Source: Syntrophomonas sp964422685
GTDB taxonomy: Bacteria; Bacillota; Syntrophomonadia; Syntrophomonadales; Syntrophomonadaceae
Assembly (NCBI GenBank): GCA_964422685.1
Contig: CAYRCG010000045.1
Location: 1 to 14,559, forward strand
Direction: 5' to 3'
DNA length: 14,559 nt
Shown here: piece by piece, positions 6,473 to 13,749 of the stretch
Numbering within the stretch: position 1 is the stretch's first letter
Layout of the letters: each line of letters opens with the position of its first letter
Position numbers and translations under genes: made by a program
The notes under the pieces: model-generated
Database searches by the model: none
What the model was told of the DNA's origin: nothing
The model's input: the letters and a program-made list of their open reading frames with translations, nothing else

Positions 6473-8710
6473 ATGAACTCGATTAAAGATAAGGATAATA
6501 AGCCCAGGATTAATAAAAGTAAGGATAAGGATAAGGAAAGGATAAACCGGGAGCGCATAAAGAGAGAGATAATGGCACTGGTTGTTTTTATGCTGGCCAT
6601 TTTCGTCTATATTGGTATCAGCCGGTTCAGTGGGAAAGCTGAAAGTGCGCAATTCATAGGGGTTTTAGGCAGCTATATATTAAAAGGTTTGGAATTGTTG
6701 CTGGGTAGTGGAGCAGCATTTTTCTCATTATACTTGGTGTTTTGGTCATTAGATATCGGTGTGGCTAAGAAGGTATGGTCAGCACGCATGTGGGGTGCCA
6801 GTCTATTATTTGCATCCTATCTGCTTTGGCTTAGCATCTACGAGATACCTAATGGTTTAACTGCCTGGGAAGCCGGAATTAAGGCTATGGGCGGGGGGTT
6901 TTTGGGAGCGGCCCTAGCTACCGGGGTGACTACTTTGCTGGGAAAAGTGGGAGCGGCGATAATACTTATTCTGAGTATTATTGTTGCGGTTTTGCTATTA
7001 GTGGGCAAACCCATTATGGTGATTCTTAGGCTGATTTTAGATTATTGTCAAAGTTTAAAAAAAAACCTGGATAGAGTAATGTTCTATGAGACAAACATAG
7101 AGTTACCTTCACCTATTGATACCGGTGAACAAGTAATAATTAACAACCCTCAACCATTACCATTGAGGAACGACCCTGACTTCAAGGGCATATCGGTAGA
7201 AGATTATACATTGCCTGATGCAACTGCCCATGGTACGGATAGGGTGTATCCTGATAGGCAAAAAAGAACTAGAGCGACGAACATTCAGCATGGTTATCAA
7301 AAGCCCCCTCTCGATTTATTGACGGAAATTAACCGGGAAAGGGTAATAGACAAAAAAAGCATTAAGGATAGTATAGGAATCTTGGAGGATACCTTTTCCA
7401 ATTTTGGTATAGGGGTCAAAGTAAACCAGGTTAGTTGCGGACCCGCTGTGACCCGTTACGAGCTTACGCCGGCTCCGGGCGTAAAAATCAGCAAAATCCT
7501 CAGTTTGACTGATGATTTGCAATTAAACTTGGCTGCCCCGGGAATTAGGATAGAGGCCCCTATTCCCGGTAAATCAGCGGTCGGCATTGAAATACCCAAC
7601 AACAAACAAATTAGTGTGGGCTTGCGTAGCCTTCTTTCCTCGCCGGCTTTTAAAAATCTTAACAGCCCATTAGCGTTTGCCTTGGGGGAGGATATTAGCG
7701 GCAATATAATGGTCGGTAAGCTAAATGATATGCCGCACCTATTAATTGCCGGTTCTACCGGTTCGGGAAAAAGTGTTTGCATAAACAGTATGATAATGAT
7801 TTTTTTATTCAATTCTACTCCGGACGAACTAAAGTTTGTATTCATAGATCCTAAAATGGTGGAACTCGCTGCGTATAACGGTATTCCCCACTTGATGACT
7901 CCGGTAGTTACAGACCCTAAAAAGGCCTCGGTGGTGTTGCGCTGGATGGTGGGGGAAATGGAAAAGCGTTATAGGGTTTTTGCCGAATGCGGAGTAAGGG
8001 ATATACAGAGATTTAACCAGATTAGGGAAGAGAAATTGCCCTACATAGTTATAATAATTGACGAGCTCGCAGATTTGATGATGGTTTCGCCGGTTGAAGT
8101 CGAAGACTCGATCTGTCGGCTAGCCCAAATGTCTCGGGCGGCGGGAATGCACCTGATTGTTGCTACCCAAAGGCCTTCGGTGGATGTGGTAACCGGCATA
8201 ATAAAGGCGAATATTCCCTCCCGCATAGCGTTTGCGGTATCTTCCCAAGCTGATTCCCGGACTATATTAGATAGCTCCGGGGCGGAAAAACTTCTCGGCA
8301 AAGGGGACATGCTTTTCCAACCGGTGGGGGGAGCTAAGCCTTATCGGGTACAAGGGGCTTATGTTAGTGACGTTGATATTGAAAGGGTAGTTAGTTTTAT
8401 CAAAGAACAGTCACCCCCAAACGAAGAGAATGAACCAGCTAGTGAAATAGATTTAGCCCTGGACAGGATGGAAGAGGACTATGGGGATGAATTATTCTGG
8501 GATGCAGTAAATGTGTTTGTCGAAGGCCGCAAAGCCTCCGTGTCTTTATTGCAAAGACGTTTGCGAGTAGGTTATGCCCGGGCGGCGCGCTTGGTTGATT
8601 TGATGGAAGATCGGGGTATTGTGTCCGAAATGGATAACAATAAAAAGCGTGAGGTTTTGATCGATAGTGAACAATTGGATAAACTATACAGCAGGTCGAA
8701 ACTATGTTAA
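6473..8710 (+). CDS. ftsK: DNA translocase FtsK/SpoIIIE
   Basis: Hexameric ATP-driven pump that moves double-stranded DNA through the division or sporulation septum. After a basic, low-complexity N-terminus (residues 1-33, rich in K, D, R and N) come membrane segments at about 33-50, 61-91, 107-123 and 138-179. A linker, the alpha/beta motor (about 270-620) and a C-terminal winged-helix gamma domain (about 680-740) that reads polar DNA motifs follow. Walker A GSTGSGKS is at 427-434 and Walker B IIIDEL carries Asp530/Glu531. The 745 residues are normal for SpoIIIE-type proteins. ATG 6473 is the first start after an in-frame TGA at 6467, but its ribosome site is poor (see the leader ORF). Placement after tepA-ylzJ matches B. 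subtilis spoIIIE; whether it serves vegetative division, sporulation or both is inferred. Confidence 0.94.
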   Translation: MNSIKDKDNKPRINKSKDKDKERINRERIKREIMALVVFMLAIFVYIGISRFSGKAESAQFIGVLGSYILKGLELLLGSGAAFFSLYLVFWSLDIGVAKKVWSARMWGASLLFASYLLWLSIYEIPNGLTAWEAGIKAMGGGFLGAALATGVTTLLGKVGAAIILILSIIVAVLLLVGKPIMVILRLILDYCQSLKKNLDRVMFYETNIELPSPIDTGEQVIINNPQPLPLRNDPDFKGISVEDYTLPDATAHGTDRVYPDRQKRTRATNIQHGYQKPPLDLLTEINRERVIDKKSIKDSIGILEDTFSNFGIGVKVNQVSCGPAVTRYELTPAPGVKISKILSLTDDLQLNLAAPGIRIEAPIPGKSAVGIEIPNNKQISVGLRSLLSSPAFKNLNSPLAFALGEDISGNIMVGKLNDMPHLLIAGSTGSGKSVCINSMIMIFLFNSTPDELKFVFIDPKMVELAAYNGIPHLMTPVVTDPKKASVVLRWMVGEMEKRYRVFAECGVRDIQRFNQIREEKLPYIVIIIDELADLMMVSPVEVEDSICRLAQMSRAAGMHLIVATQRPSVDVVTGIIKANIPSRIAFAVSSQADSRTILDSSGAEKLLGKGDMLFQPVGGAKPYRVQGAYVSDVDIERVVSFIKEQSPPNEENEPASEIDLALDRMEEDYGDELFWDAVNVFVEGRKASVSLLQRRLRVGYARAARLVDLMEDRGIVSEMDNNKKREVLIDSEQLDKLYSRSKLC

Positions 8711-8800
8711 TATGCTTGCAATAAGAGTACATGCCAATCCCGCGTTGCCGAAAAGCCTTACGGTAATCTATGCCCATACCTATAACAAAGGAGATGTGTT

Positions 8801-9766
8801 ATGAGGCTGACCTCTCGAGAAAAGGAAATATTAGAAGTTCTGAAAAAGGAACCCCTTATTTCCCAGGAGGAATTGGCGCATCGCTTTAGTATCACTCGCT
8901 CGTCAATAGCGGTACATATATCGAACCTGATGAAAAAAGGTGTTATTCTAGGTAAGGGGTATGTCTTTAACGAAGAAATATCTATAGTGGTTATAGGCGA
9001 AAGCTACTATTATTTTAGGGTTAAAGGACAGGATAAAGATTGTTCGATAGATATGGGGCTAGGTGGATTCGCTGTCGAAACGGGTAGAATTTTTGCAAAC
9101 TATGGCATAAATGTTAAACTGATAACTATAATAGGAAATGATGAAGAGGGCATTAATATTTTAAACGAACTCCAAGGGAAAGGTATCCAGACAGTTAGTA
9201 TATATCGTCATACAAAAAAAAGAAGCTCCCGAAAAATATTTATAAACGATGACAATAGGGTGCTGGAAGAAACTTTCAGCTTGCAGGATTTCGGGAAGGT
9301 TATCGATGCCAGGGAATGGGTTGTTTTTAATTGTGAGTGGTTAGTGGTAGAGACTAGGTTTCAAGAACTTATATATAATAAAGCAATTGGAAAGAATGAG
9401 GAGAAACTACCCTTTCTTTGTACATGCAAATATCTAGATACGATGGAGGAAATACCACCTTTTTTATCCGGTTATGGCTTACTAGTTTTAGGGGCAACTG
9501 ATAGTAGTATTATGGAGTATTATATTGAACAAGCCCGCGATATAAGTTCCAGCGGAGTTAATAGTGTTGTTCTAAGTGATGGCAATACGGGGCTGCTATA
9601 CTTTCAGAAGGGGAATACTTATGAGTTCCCTTTTCTCCCCAACCAGAGCTTTGATGGCCGGGATGGTTTATCATCGCTATTGACCGGTATTGTATATGGT
9701 TTATCCAGCGGGTACTCTTTGCGGCAAGCGGTTAGGATTGCCGTAGGTACAGCATCAAACGAATGA
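8801..9766 (+). CDS. Winged-helix protein fused to degenerate PfkB-type kinase
   Basis: Two domains. Residues 1-58 form a winged helix (LTSREKEILEVLKK, SQEELAHRFSITRSSIAVHISNLMKKG), a DNA-binding type also found fused to PfkB sugar/nucleoside kinases. Residues 60-321 resemble the ribokinase/PfkB fold: GLGGFAVETG (86-95) and LITIIGNDEEG (108-117) match the N-terminal signature, and TGIVYGLSSGYSLRQAV matches the helix after the active site. The catalytic GAGD motif reads DGRD (285-288), so only the aspartate remains, and the protein stops about 20-30 residues early for the fold. It may therefore be a ligand-sensing regulator rather than a kinase. AAAGGAG at 8787-8793 supports ATG 8801. It sits alone between ftsK and rodZ; substrate and targets are unknown. 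Confidence 0.85.
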   Translation: MRLTSREKEILEVLKKEPLISQEELAHRFSITRSSIAVHISNLMKKGVILGKGYVFNEEISIVVIGESYYYFRVKGQDKDCSIDMGLGGFAVETGRIFANYGINVKLITIIGNDEEGINILNELQGKGIQTVSIYRHTKKRSSRKIFINDDNRVLEETFSLQDFGKVIDAREWVVFNCEWLVVETRFQELIYNKAIGKNEEKLPFLCTCKYLDTMEEIPPFLSGYGLLVLGATDSSIMEYYIEQARDISSSGVNSVVLSDGNTGLLYFQKGNTYEFPFLPNQSFDGRDGLSSLLTGIVYGLSSGYSLRQAVRIAVGTASNE

Positions 9767-9833
9767 AGTGCTTGCATTTAAAGTGGGGAAAGTAGCTTTC
9801 CAATGGTGGTTATCACCCCCGGGGCAACATGGG

Positions 9834-9862
9834 TTAATAAGTTTATAGATTGGTCACATAAT
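9834..9862 (+). promoter_or_regulatory. Probable promoter of rodZ-rimO-pgsA
   Basis: TTAATA (9834-9839, four of six) and CATAAT (9857-9862, five of six) are separated by 17 bases. Transcription would start near 9869, about 50 bases before the chosen rodZ start. Just upstream is a small hairpin, GGAAAG (9787-9792)/CTTTCC (9796-9801), without a T-tract. Confidence 0.5.
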
Positions 9863-9921
9863 ACTTGTAGCAGTTTTTCTGCAAAATGGATTTTTATTTT
9901 TCTGTTTTAGGAGTGAAGGAA

Positions 9922-10644
9922 TTGGCCTGGGGTAAGAATCTCCGTGAGAAAAGAGAAGAACTTGGCTATTCTCTGGAGTATGTTGAAGAGGAAACCAAGA
10001 TAAGAAAATATTATTTAGAAGCTCTGGAAAATGACCATTTTTCTTTGCTTCCACCTAAAATATATGCCAGCGGTTTTGTCAAACAGTATGCCCGTCTGCT
10101 GGGATTCGATGAAAAGCAGCTAGTAGACGAGTTTAAACGCTTGGCTTATGGTGATGCTGAGGATGATAATCATATTGTAATCGAACAATCGCCTGCCCCC
10201 AGGGAGGAAAGCTGGTTTCGGATACGAAATGTGGCCTTTGCCTTAATCTTTTTAGTCTTGGCTGTTTGGTTTGGTAATTATATAGTAAATTATCTCGCCC
10301 AAGAAGGTACTCGGAATATAGGCCCGGGGATTGTGCAGCAGGGACCGCAGCCGGGTGTAGAAGATAACGATAAAGCTACGCAGAAAGATCCAACTGTTAA
10401 AATCGCCCGAATTGAAATAGAAGCCCAACAAAAATGCTGGGTCTGGGTCAAAGTTGATAATGAAACTGCATTCACCGGTACTTTGGAGCCGGGGGAATAC
10501 AAGGAATTTGAGGGAAAACAATCGGTATATATCAAGGCCGGAAATGCCGGCGGGATAAAGATAACCTTTAATGATCGAGCGGAAGGCACAATGGGTATGC
10601 CTGGGGAAGTGAAAGAACAAGAATTTCAGGCCAAAATTAGGTAG
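9922..10644 (+). CDS. rodZ: RodZ-like cell-shape protein (HTH, TM, DUF4115)
   Basis: Bitopic membrane protein that links MreB filaments to the wall-elongation machinery; its syntenic B. subtilis counterpart is YmfM. Residues 1-65 are a HTH_25-type domain (GKNLREKREELGYSLEYVEEETKIRKYYLEALE in outline). One transmembrane segment lies at about 104-124. An extracytoplasmic DUF4115-like beta domain starts near 160, with the typical run of aromatic and glycine positions (CWVWVKVD, GTLEPGEYKEF). I place the start at TTG 9922: TAGGAG ends at 9913, eight bases before it, and the protein then begins like its relatives. ATG 9886 and GTG 9913 are in-frame alternatives with poorer ribosome sites. The stop is 21 bases before rimO. 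Confidence 0.87.
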   Translation: MAWGKNLREKREELGYSLEYVEEETKIRKYYLEALENDHFSLLPPKIYASGFVKQYARLLGFDEKQLVDEFKRLAYGDAEDDNHIVIEQSPAPREESWFRIRNVAFALIFLVLAVWFGNYIVNYLAQEGTRNIGPGIVQQGPQPGVEDNDKATQKDPTVKIARIEIEAQQKCWVWVKVDNETAFTGTLEPGEYKEFEGKQSVYIKAGNAGGIKITFNDRAEGTMGMPGEVKEQEFQAKIR

Positions 10645-10665
10645 TATTAGTAGGAGTAAGAGTAA

Positions 10666-11985
10666 GTGAATATCGGCTTTATTAGTCTCGGTTGTTCCAA
10701 AAACCGTGTAGATACTGAGGTGATGATGGCCGCCCTGAAGAAGGAAGGGCATAGAATAGTAGATTCGCCGGATATGGCGGACCTAATAGTAATCAATACT
10801 TGCGGTTTTATTACACCAGCCAAGGAAGAATCGATAGATACTATAATCAAAATTGCGGAATTAAAGAAAAAAGGGAACTTGCGATTTCTCATTGCTGCCG
10901 GTTGTCTATCGCAGAGATATAAAGAAGAATTGCTAGAAGAAATGCCGGAACTCGATGGGGTATTTGGCATCTCCTCTGTAACTTCTATTGCCAAGGTCGT
11001 GGAACGGGTAGCTGGCGGGGAAAAGGTTTGCTTTGCGGAAACACCTTCAAGCGCATATTCGGAAAAAACATTAAGGGTACTTACCACCCCCCCGGGTTCG
11101 GCTTACCTAAAAATTAGCGAAGGATGTAATAACTCGTGCTCTTATTGCGTCATCCCCTCCATTAGGGGTAGATTGCGTTCCCGACAGATTAGTGAATTGG
11201 TTAAGGAAGCATCCCAATTACAGAAAATAGGGATTAAGGAACTGGTATTAGTTGCCCAGGATACTACGGACTACGGCCGAGATTTGCACTCCAAGACTGC
11301 ATTGCCTCTACTTTTAAAAGAATTGACTAAAATTGATGGAATAGAATGGATACGTCTGATGTATCTACACCCTGCAGCTCTAAGTGATGATATCATCAGC
11401 GTTATTGCGGATGAGAGTAAGGTGCTGCCCTATCTGGATATTCCCATCCAACACGCTTCAGCTAAAATCCTAAAGATGATGTATCGCCGTCATGATAATA
11501 ATCTATTGCGAACCATGATCATTAAGTTACGTGATAGAATCCCTAAGCTCGCTTTGCGTACCACTGTAATGCTTGGATTTCCCGGTGAAGAACAAGAGGA
11601 TTTCGAAGAGCTTTATGAATTTATAGCTGAAAACCAATTCGATTGGTTGGGGGCTTTTTGCTTTGTTCAAGAGGAGGGTAGCAGAGCAGCATTGCTACCA
11701 AATCAAATCGATGAGGAAGTTAAGGAGGAGCGCAGGGATAAAATACTTCGCCTGCAACGGAGAATAACCCGGCAAAAAAATCTAGCGCGGATTAATTCCC
11801 GGGAAAAAGTTTTGATTTCTTCACAGCTTAGCAAAAACCTATATGTTGGCAGGGCCTATTTTCAAGCACCGGAGGTCGATGGTTTAACTTTAGTTAAAAC
11901 AGAGTATAAAATGACCAAGGGAAGCTTGGTTGATGTACAATTAGTAGGGGTAAGGAATTATGATATGATTGGGGAATACCAATGA
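10666..11985 (+). CDS. rimO: Ribosomal protein S12 methylthiotransferase RimO
   Basis: Radical-SAM enzyme that methylthiolates the conserved aspartate of ribosomal protein S12 using two 4Fe-4S clusters. The 439 residues have the expected three parts: an N-terminal UPF0004 domain with cluster cysteines 10, 46 and 80; the radical-SAM core with CNNSCSYC (Cys154, 158, 161); and a C-terminal TRAM domain from about 370. The opening IGFISLGCSKNRVDTE is characteristic of RimO rather than MiaB or MtaB. The start is GTG 10666, with TAGGAG ending nine bases upstream. The stop overlaps the pgsA start as ATGA, so the pair is translationally coupled. Confidence 0.95.
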   Translation: MNIGFISLGCSKNRVDTEVMMAALKKEGHRIVDSPDMADLIVINTCGFITPAKEESIDTIIKIAELKKKGNLRFLIAAGCLSQRYKEELLEEMPELDGVFGISSVTSIAKVVERVAGGEKVCFAETPSSAYSEKTLRVLTTPPGSAYLKISEGCNNSCSYCVIPSIRGRLRSRQISELVKEASQLQKIGIKELVLVAQDTTDYGRDLHSKTALPLLLKELTKIDGIEWIRLMYLHPAALSDDIISVIADESKVLPYLDIPIQHASAKILKMMYRRHDNNLLRTMIIKLRDRIPKLALRTTVMLGFPGEEQEDFEELYEFIAENQFDWLGAFCFVQEEGSRAALLPNQIDEEVKEERRDKILRLQRRITRQKNLARINSREKVLISSQLSKNLYVGRAYFQAPEVDGLTLVKTEYKMTKGSLVDVQLVGVRNYDMIGEYQ

Positions 11986-12518
11986 ATTTGCCTAATAGTT
12001 TGACTCTGATGAGAATATTTTTAATCCCTGTTTTTGTCCTGATATTACTGATTAGGATTCCTTATGGAGATTATTTTGCAGCGGCAATTTTCACTGTTGC
12101 GGCTTTAACAGATAGCCTTGACGGATATTTGGCTAGAAAGTGGCACCAGATTACCAAGCTGGGAATTATTCTTGATCCTATAGCTGATAAACTACTAATA
12201 ACTGCGGCACTGATAAGTTTAGTAGAACTAGGTAGAATTCCGGGTTGGATTGTTATAATAATATTGGGGCGTGAGTTTGCCGTATCGGGATTGCGCGTAG
12301 TCAAGGCAGAAGAGGGTATTATCATCCCTGCCAGCAAACTTGGCAAAATTAAGACAATAAGCCAAATAGTAGCCGTAATCCTCATCATTTTGGAAAAAGC
12401 CTATCAGCCTTTCATCAAAGCGCCCCTAGGGCAGTGGGCGTTGTATTTTGCCGTGGTGATTACTTTGGTGTCAGGCTTTGAATATTTTTATCGTTTCAAA
12501 TCGCATACCAAAATCTAA
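11982..12518 (+). CDS. pgsA: CDP-diacylglycerol-glycerol-3-phosphate 3-phosphatidyltransferase
   Basis: Makes phosphatidylglycerol phosphate from CDP-diacylglycerol and glycerol-3-phosphate at the membrane, the committed step to phosphatidylglycerol and cardiolipin. The 178-residue multi-pass protein carries the full CDP-alcohol phosphatidyltransferase signature D-x2-DG-x2-AR-x8-G-x3-D-x3-D: Asp44, Asp47-Gly48, Ala51-Arg52, Gly61, Asp65, Asp69. The opening NLPNSLTLMRIFLIP is typical of PgsA rather than of Pss or cardiolipin synthase. It overlaps rimO by four bases and is followed by a terminator. In Bacillus pgsA is followed by cinA-recA; here a mod operon follows. Confidence 0.94.
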   Translation: MNLPNSLTLMRIFLIPVFVLILLIRIPYGDYFAAAIFTVAALTDSLDGYLARKWHQITKLGIILDPIADKLLITAALISLVELGRIPGWIVIIILGREFAVSGLRVVKAEEGIIIPASKLGKIKTISQIVAVILIILEKAYQPFIKAPLGQWALYFAVVITLVSGFEYFYRFKSHTKI

Positions 12519-12558
12519 GACATTTATGACGAGATTGCTTTAGTATAATCCGTACAAA

Positions 12559-12587
12559 CCCCCGGTACCGGTCCGGGGTATTTTAAT
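12559..12587 (+). terminator. Terminator of rodZ-rimO-pgsA
   Basis: Stem CCCCGG (12560-12565)/CCGGGG (12573-12578), with a seven-base loop containing another ACCGGT palindrome, is followed by TATTTTAATTT. The T-tract is interrupted. Confidence 0.7.
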
Positions 12588-12620
12588 TTATGGGGAAGCA
12601 ACTATTATTGTGCGGGGTAG

Positions 12621-12642
12621 ATGAAAACAAACTGGTTTTCAT
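12621..12642. promoter_or_regulatory. Candidate operator upstream of modA
   Basis: A perfect inverted repeat ATGAAAAC (12621-12628)/GTTTTCAT (12635-12642) with a six-base centre has the size of a dimeric regulator site. It is about 56 bases upstream of the best -10, the usual place for an activator. I do not recognise it as a canonical ModE box. The weaker alternative is a small RNA hairpin, since no T-tract follows. Confidence 0.4.
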
Positions 12643-12649
12643 AATAGAA

Positions 12650-12703
12650 ACAAACATAAGATAATAAAACACAAACAAACATATATAAATATGCTAATAT
12701 AAT
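12650..12703 (+). promoter_or_regulatory. AT-rich promoter region of modA
   Basis: A perfect TATAAT (12698-12703) has no acceptable -35 at 16-18 bases upstream. The segment before it is A/C-rich, with the word ACAAACATA occurring twice (about 12650 and 12675). Such a promoter would fit activator dependence. The leader to modA would be about 90 bases. Confidence 0.35.
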
Positions 12704-12797
12704 TATGGCAAACTTAAACGAAAAAAAACAAGAATAGGGAAAGGTGGTGACCGGCAACCAGGGGGGTTCAAATATGGAGTTGCGGAAAGGAGATAAT

Positions 12798-13622
12798 ATG
12801 AAGAAAACTAATAAGTGGAATGTATTATTAGTGGCTGTACTGTTCTTATCTGCTTTTATTCTAACGGCCTGTAGCCAACAGGATGCTAGCAATGGGGATG
12901 ATAAAGATTTAGCCCAGGAGCCGGGATTAAAATATACAGGACAGAGTTTGTTAGTCTATAGCGGGGCAGGGTTGAGCAAAGCTATGGATGAGATTGGACA
13001 GGGTTTTGAAAAGAACTATGGGGCAAAAATCAGTTTTAATTATGCCGGTGCTGCCCAACTACTCAGTCAAATGGAAATCAACCAAACCGGTGATGTTTTT
13101 TTGGGTGGCTCCATAAACGATGCAGAAATAGCTATCCAGAAAGGCTATACTGATAAATACTATGAAGTAGCCTATCATATACCTGCCATCGCGGTACCTG
13201 CAGGTAATCCGGCCGATATAAAAGAACTTGCCGATTTGGCCAAGCCGGGAATAAAATTAATTCTAGGTGATGAACAAACTAATGCTATCGGGAAAAAGGG
13301 AGCCAAAATATTTGCTAAAAACAATATAGAAGAAGGTATAGCCAAGAATGTAGTAGCCCGTGATGCTACCGTAAGCGAAATAGTAACCCATATTTCTATG
13401 AGACAGGGCGATGCGGCCTTGGTTTGGGAGGATAATGGTTTTAATGCCAAGGACATAGAGATAATTCAAATAGATAAGGAACAGAACATAATTGATAAAG
13501 TGCCGGTATGCCTTTTAACTTTTAGCGAGAATATAGAATTGGCGCAAGCCTTAATTGATTATATTCGATCCCCGGAAGGACAGGCGATATTTGTTAAGAA
13601 CGGTTTTAGGCCCATGGAGTAA
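12798..13622 (+). CDS. modA: Molybdate/tungstate ABC transporter substrate-binding lipoprotein
   Basis: Captures an oxyanion, most likely molybdate or tungstate, outside the cell for the ModB permease. Residues 1-24 are a lipoprotein signal (MKKTNKW, hydrophobic core, lipobox LTAC) with lipidated Cys25. The rest is one periplasmic-binding fold of the SBP_bac_11/ModA type: VYSGAGLSKAMDEI, FNYAGAAQLLSQM, GDVFLGGS, and the C-terminal SPEGQAIFVKNGF. The length of 274 is usual. I chose ATG 12798 because AAGGAGA lies five bases before it and it gives a proper signal peptide; in-frame GTG 12744 and ATG 12774 would add a polar extension. Molybdate and tungstate cannot be told apart here. Syntrophic Clostridia use both, in formate dehydrogenases. 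Confidence 0.9.
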   Translation: MKKTNKWNVLLVAVLFLSAFILTACSQQDASNGDDKDLAQEPGLKYTGQSLLVYSGAGLSKAMDEIGQGFEKNYGAKISFNYAGAAQLLSQMEINQTGDVFLGGSINDAEIAIQKGYTDKYYEVAYHIPAIAVPAGNPADIKELADLAKPGIKLILGDEQTNAIGKKGAKIFAKNNIEEGIAKNVVARDATVSEIVTHISMRQGDAALVWEDNGFNAKDIEIIQIDKEQNIIDKVPVCLLTFSENIELAQALIDYIRSPEGQAIFVKNGFRPME

Positions 13623-13670
13623 TGCAGTAAATTATTATGGCGGCAGCAGAGCGCAAAACCATGACCCGGA

Positions 13671-13686
13671 GGGCGCCTATGCGCCC
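13671..13686 (+). repeat. GC-rich hairpin between modA and modB
   Basis: Perfect stem GGGCGC (13671-13676)/GCGCCC (13681-13686) around CTAT, in the 127-base gap. No T-tract follows. It may protect the modA message from 3' decay and keep binding protein in excess of permease, as in other ABC operons (inference). Confidence 0.5.
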
Positions 13687-13749
13687 CCCAGATGGAATAA
13701 GGCATGGTACTTATGAATTAGTTAACGGAGATAATAAGGAGCTGTAATA

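Noticed and set aside
6478..6550. GGATAA-like short repeats at the start of ftsK.
   Set aside because: They encode a charged K/D/R-rich cytoplasmic tail, common low-complexity sequence before the first membrane segment; copies are imperfect.
9764..9840. Possible frameshift restoring the missing C-terminus of the PfkB-like protein.
   Set aside because: Neither other frame after the stop shows the expected PfkB C-terminal sequence.
10252..10752. 166-codon reverse-strand frame over rodZ.
   Set aside because: It lies opposite a well-supported gene, has no domain character, and is an antisense shadow.
12544..12549. TATAAT just after pgsA.
   Set aside because: No -35 at a suitable distance, and transcription would begin at the terminator hairpin.
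12741..12770. GTGACCGGCAACCAGG before modA recalls the GGCAACC segment of SAM-I riboswitches.
   Set aside because: No other SAM-I helix or the GGTGCTAATTCC-type segment is present, and the piece can be read as in-frame sequence upstream of modA.
13637..13747. 36-residue reading frame between modA and modB.
   Set aside because: No properly spaced Shine-Dalgarno, composition dominated by the GC-rich hairpin, and it ends just before the modB start, so it is probably chance.
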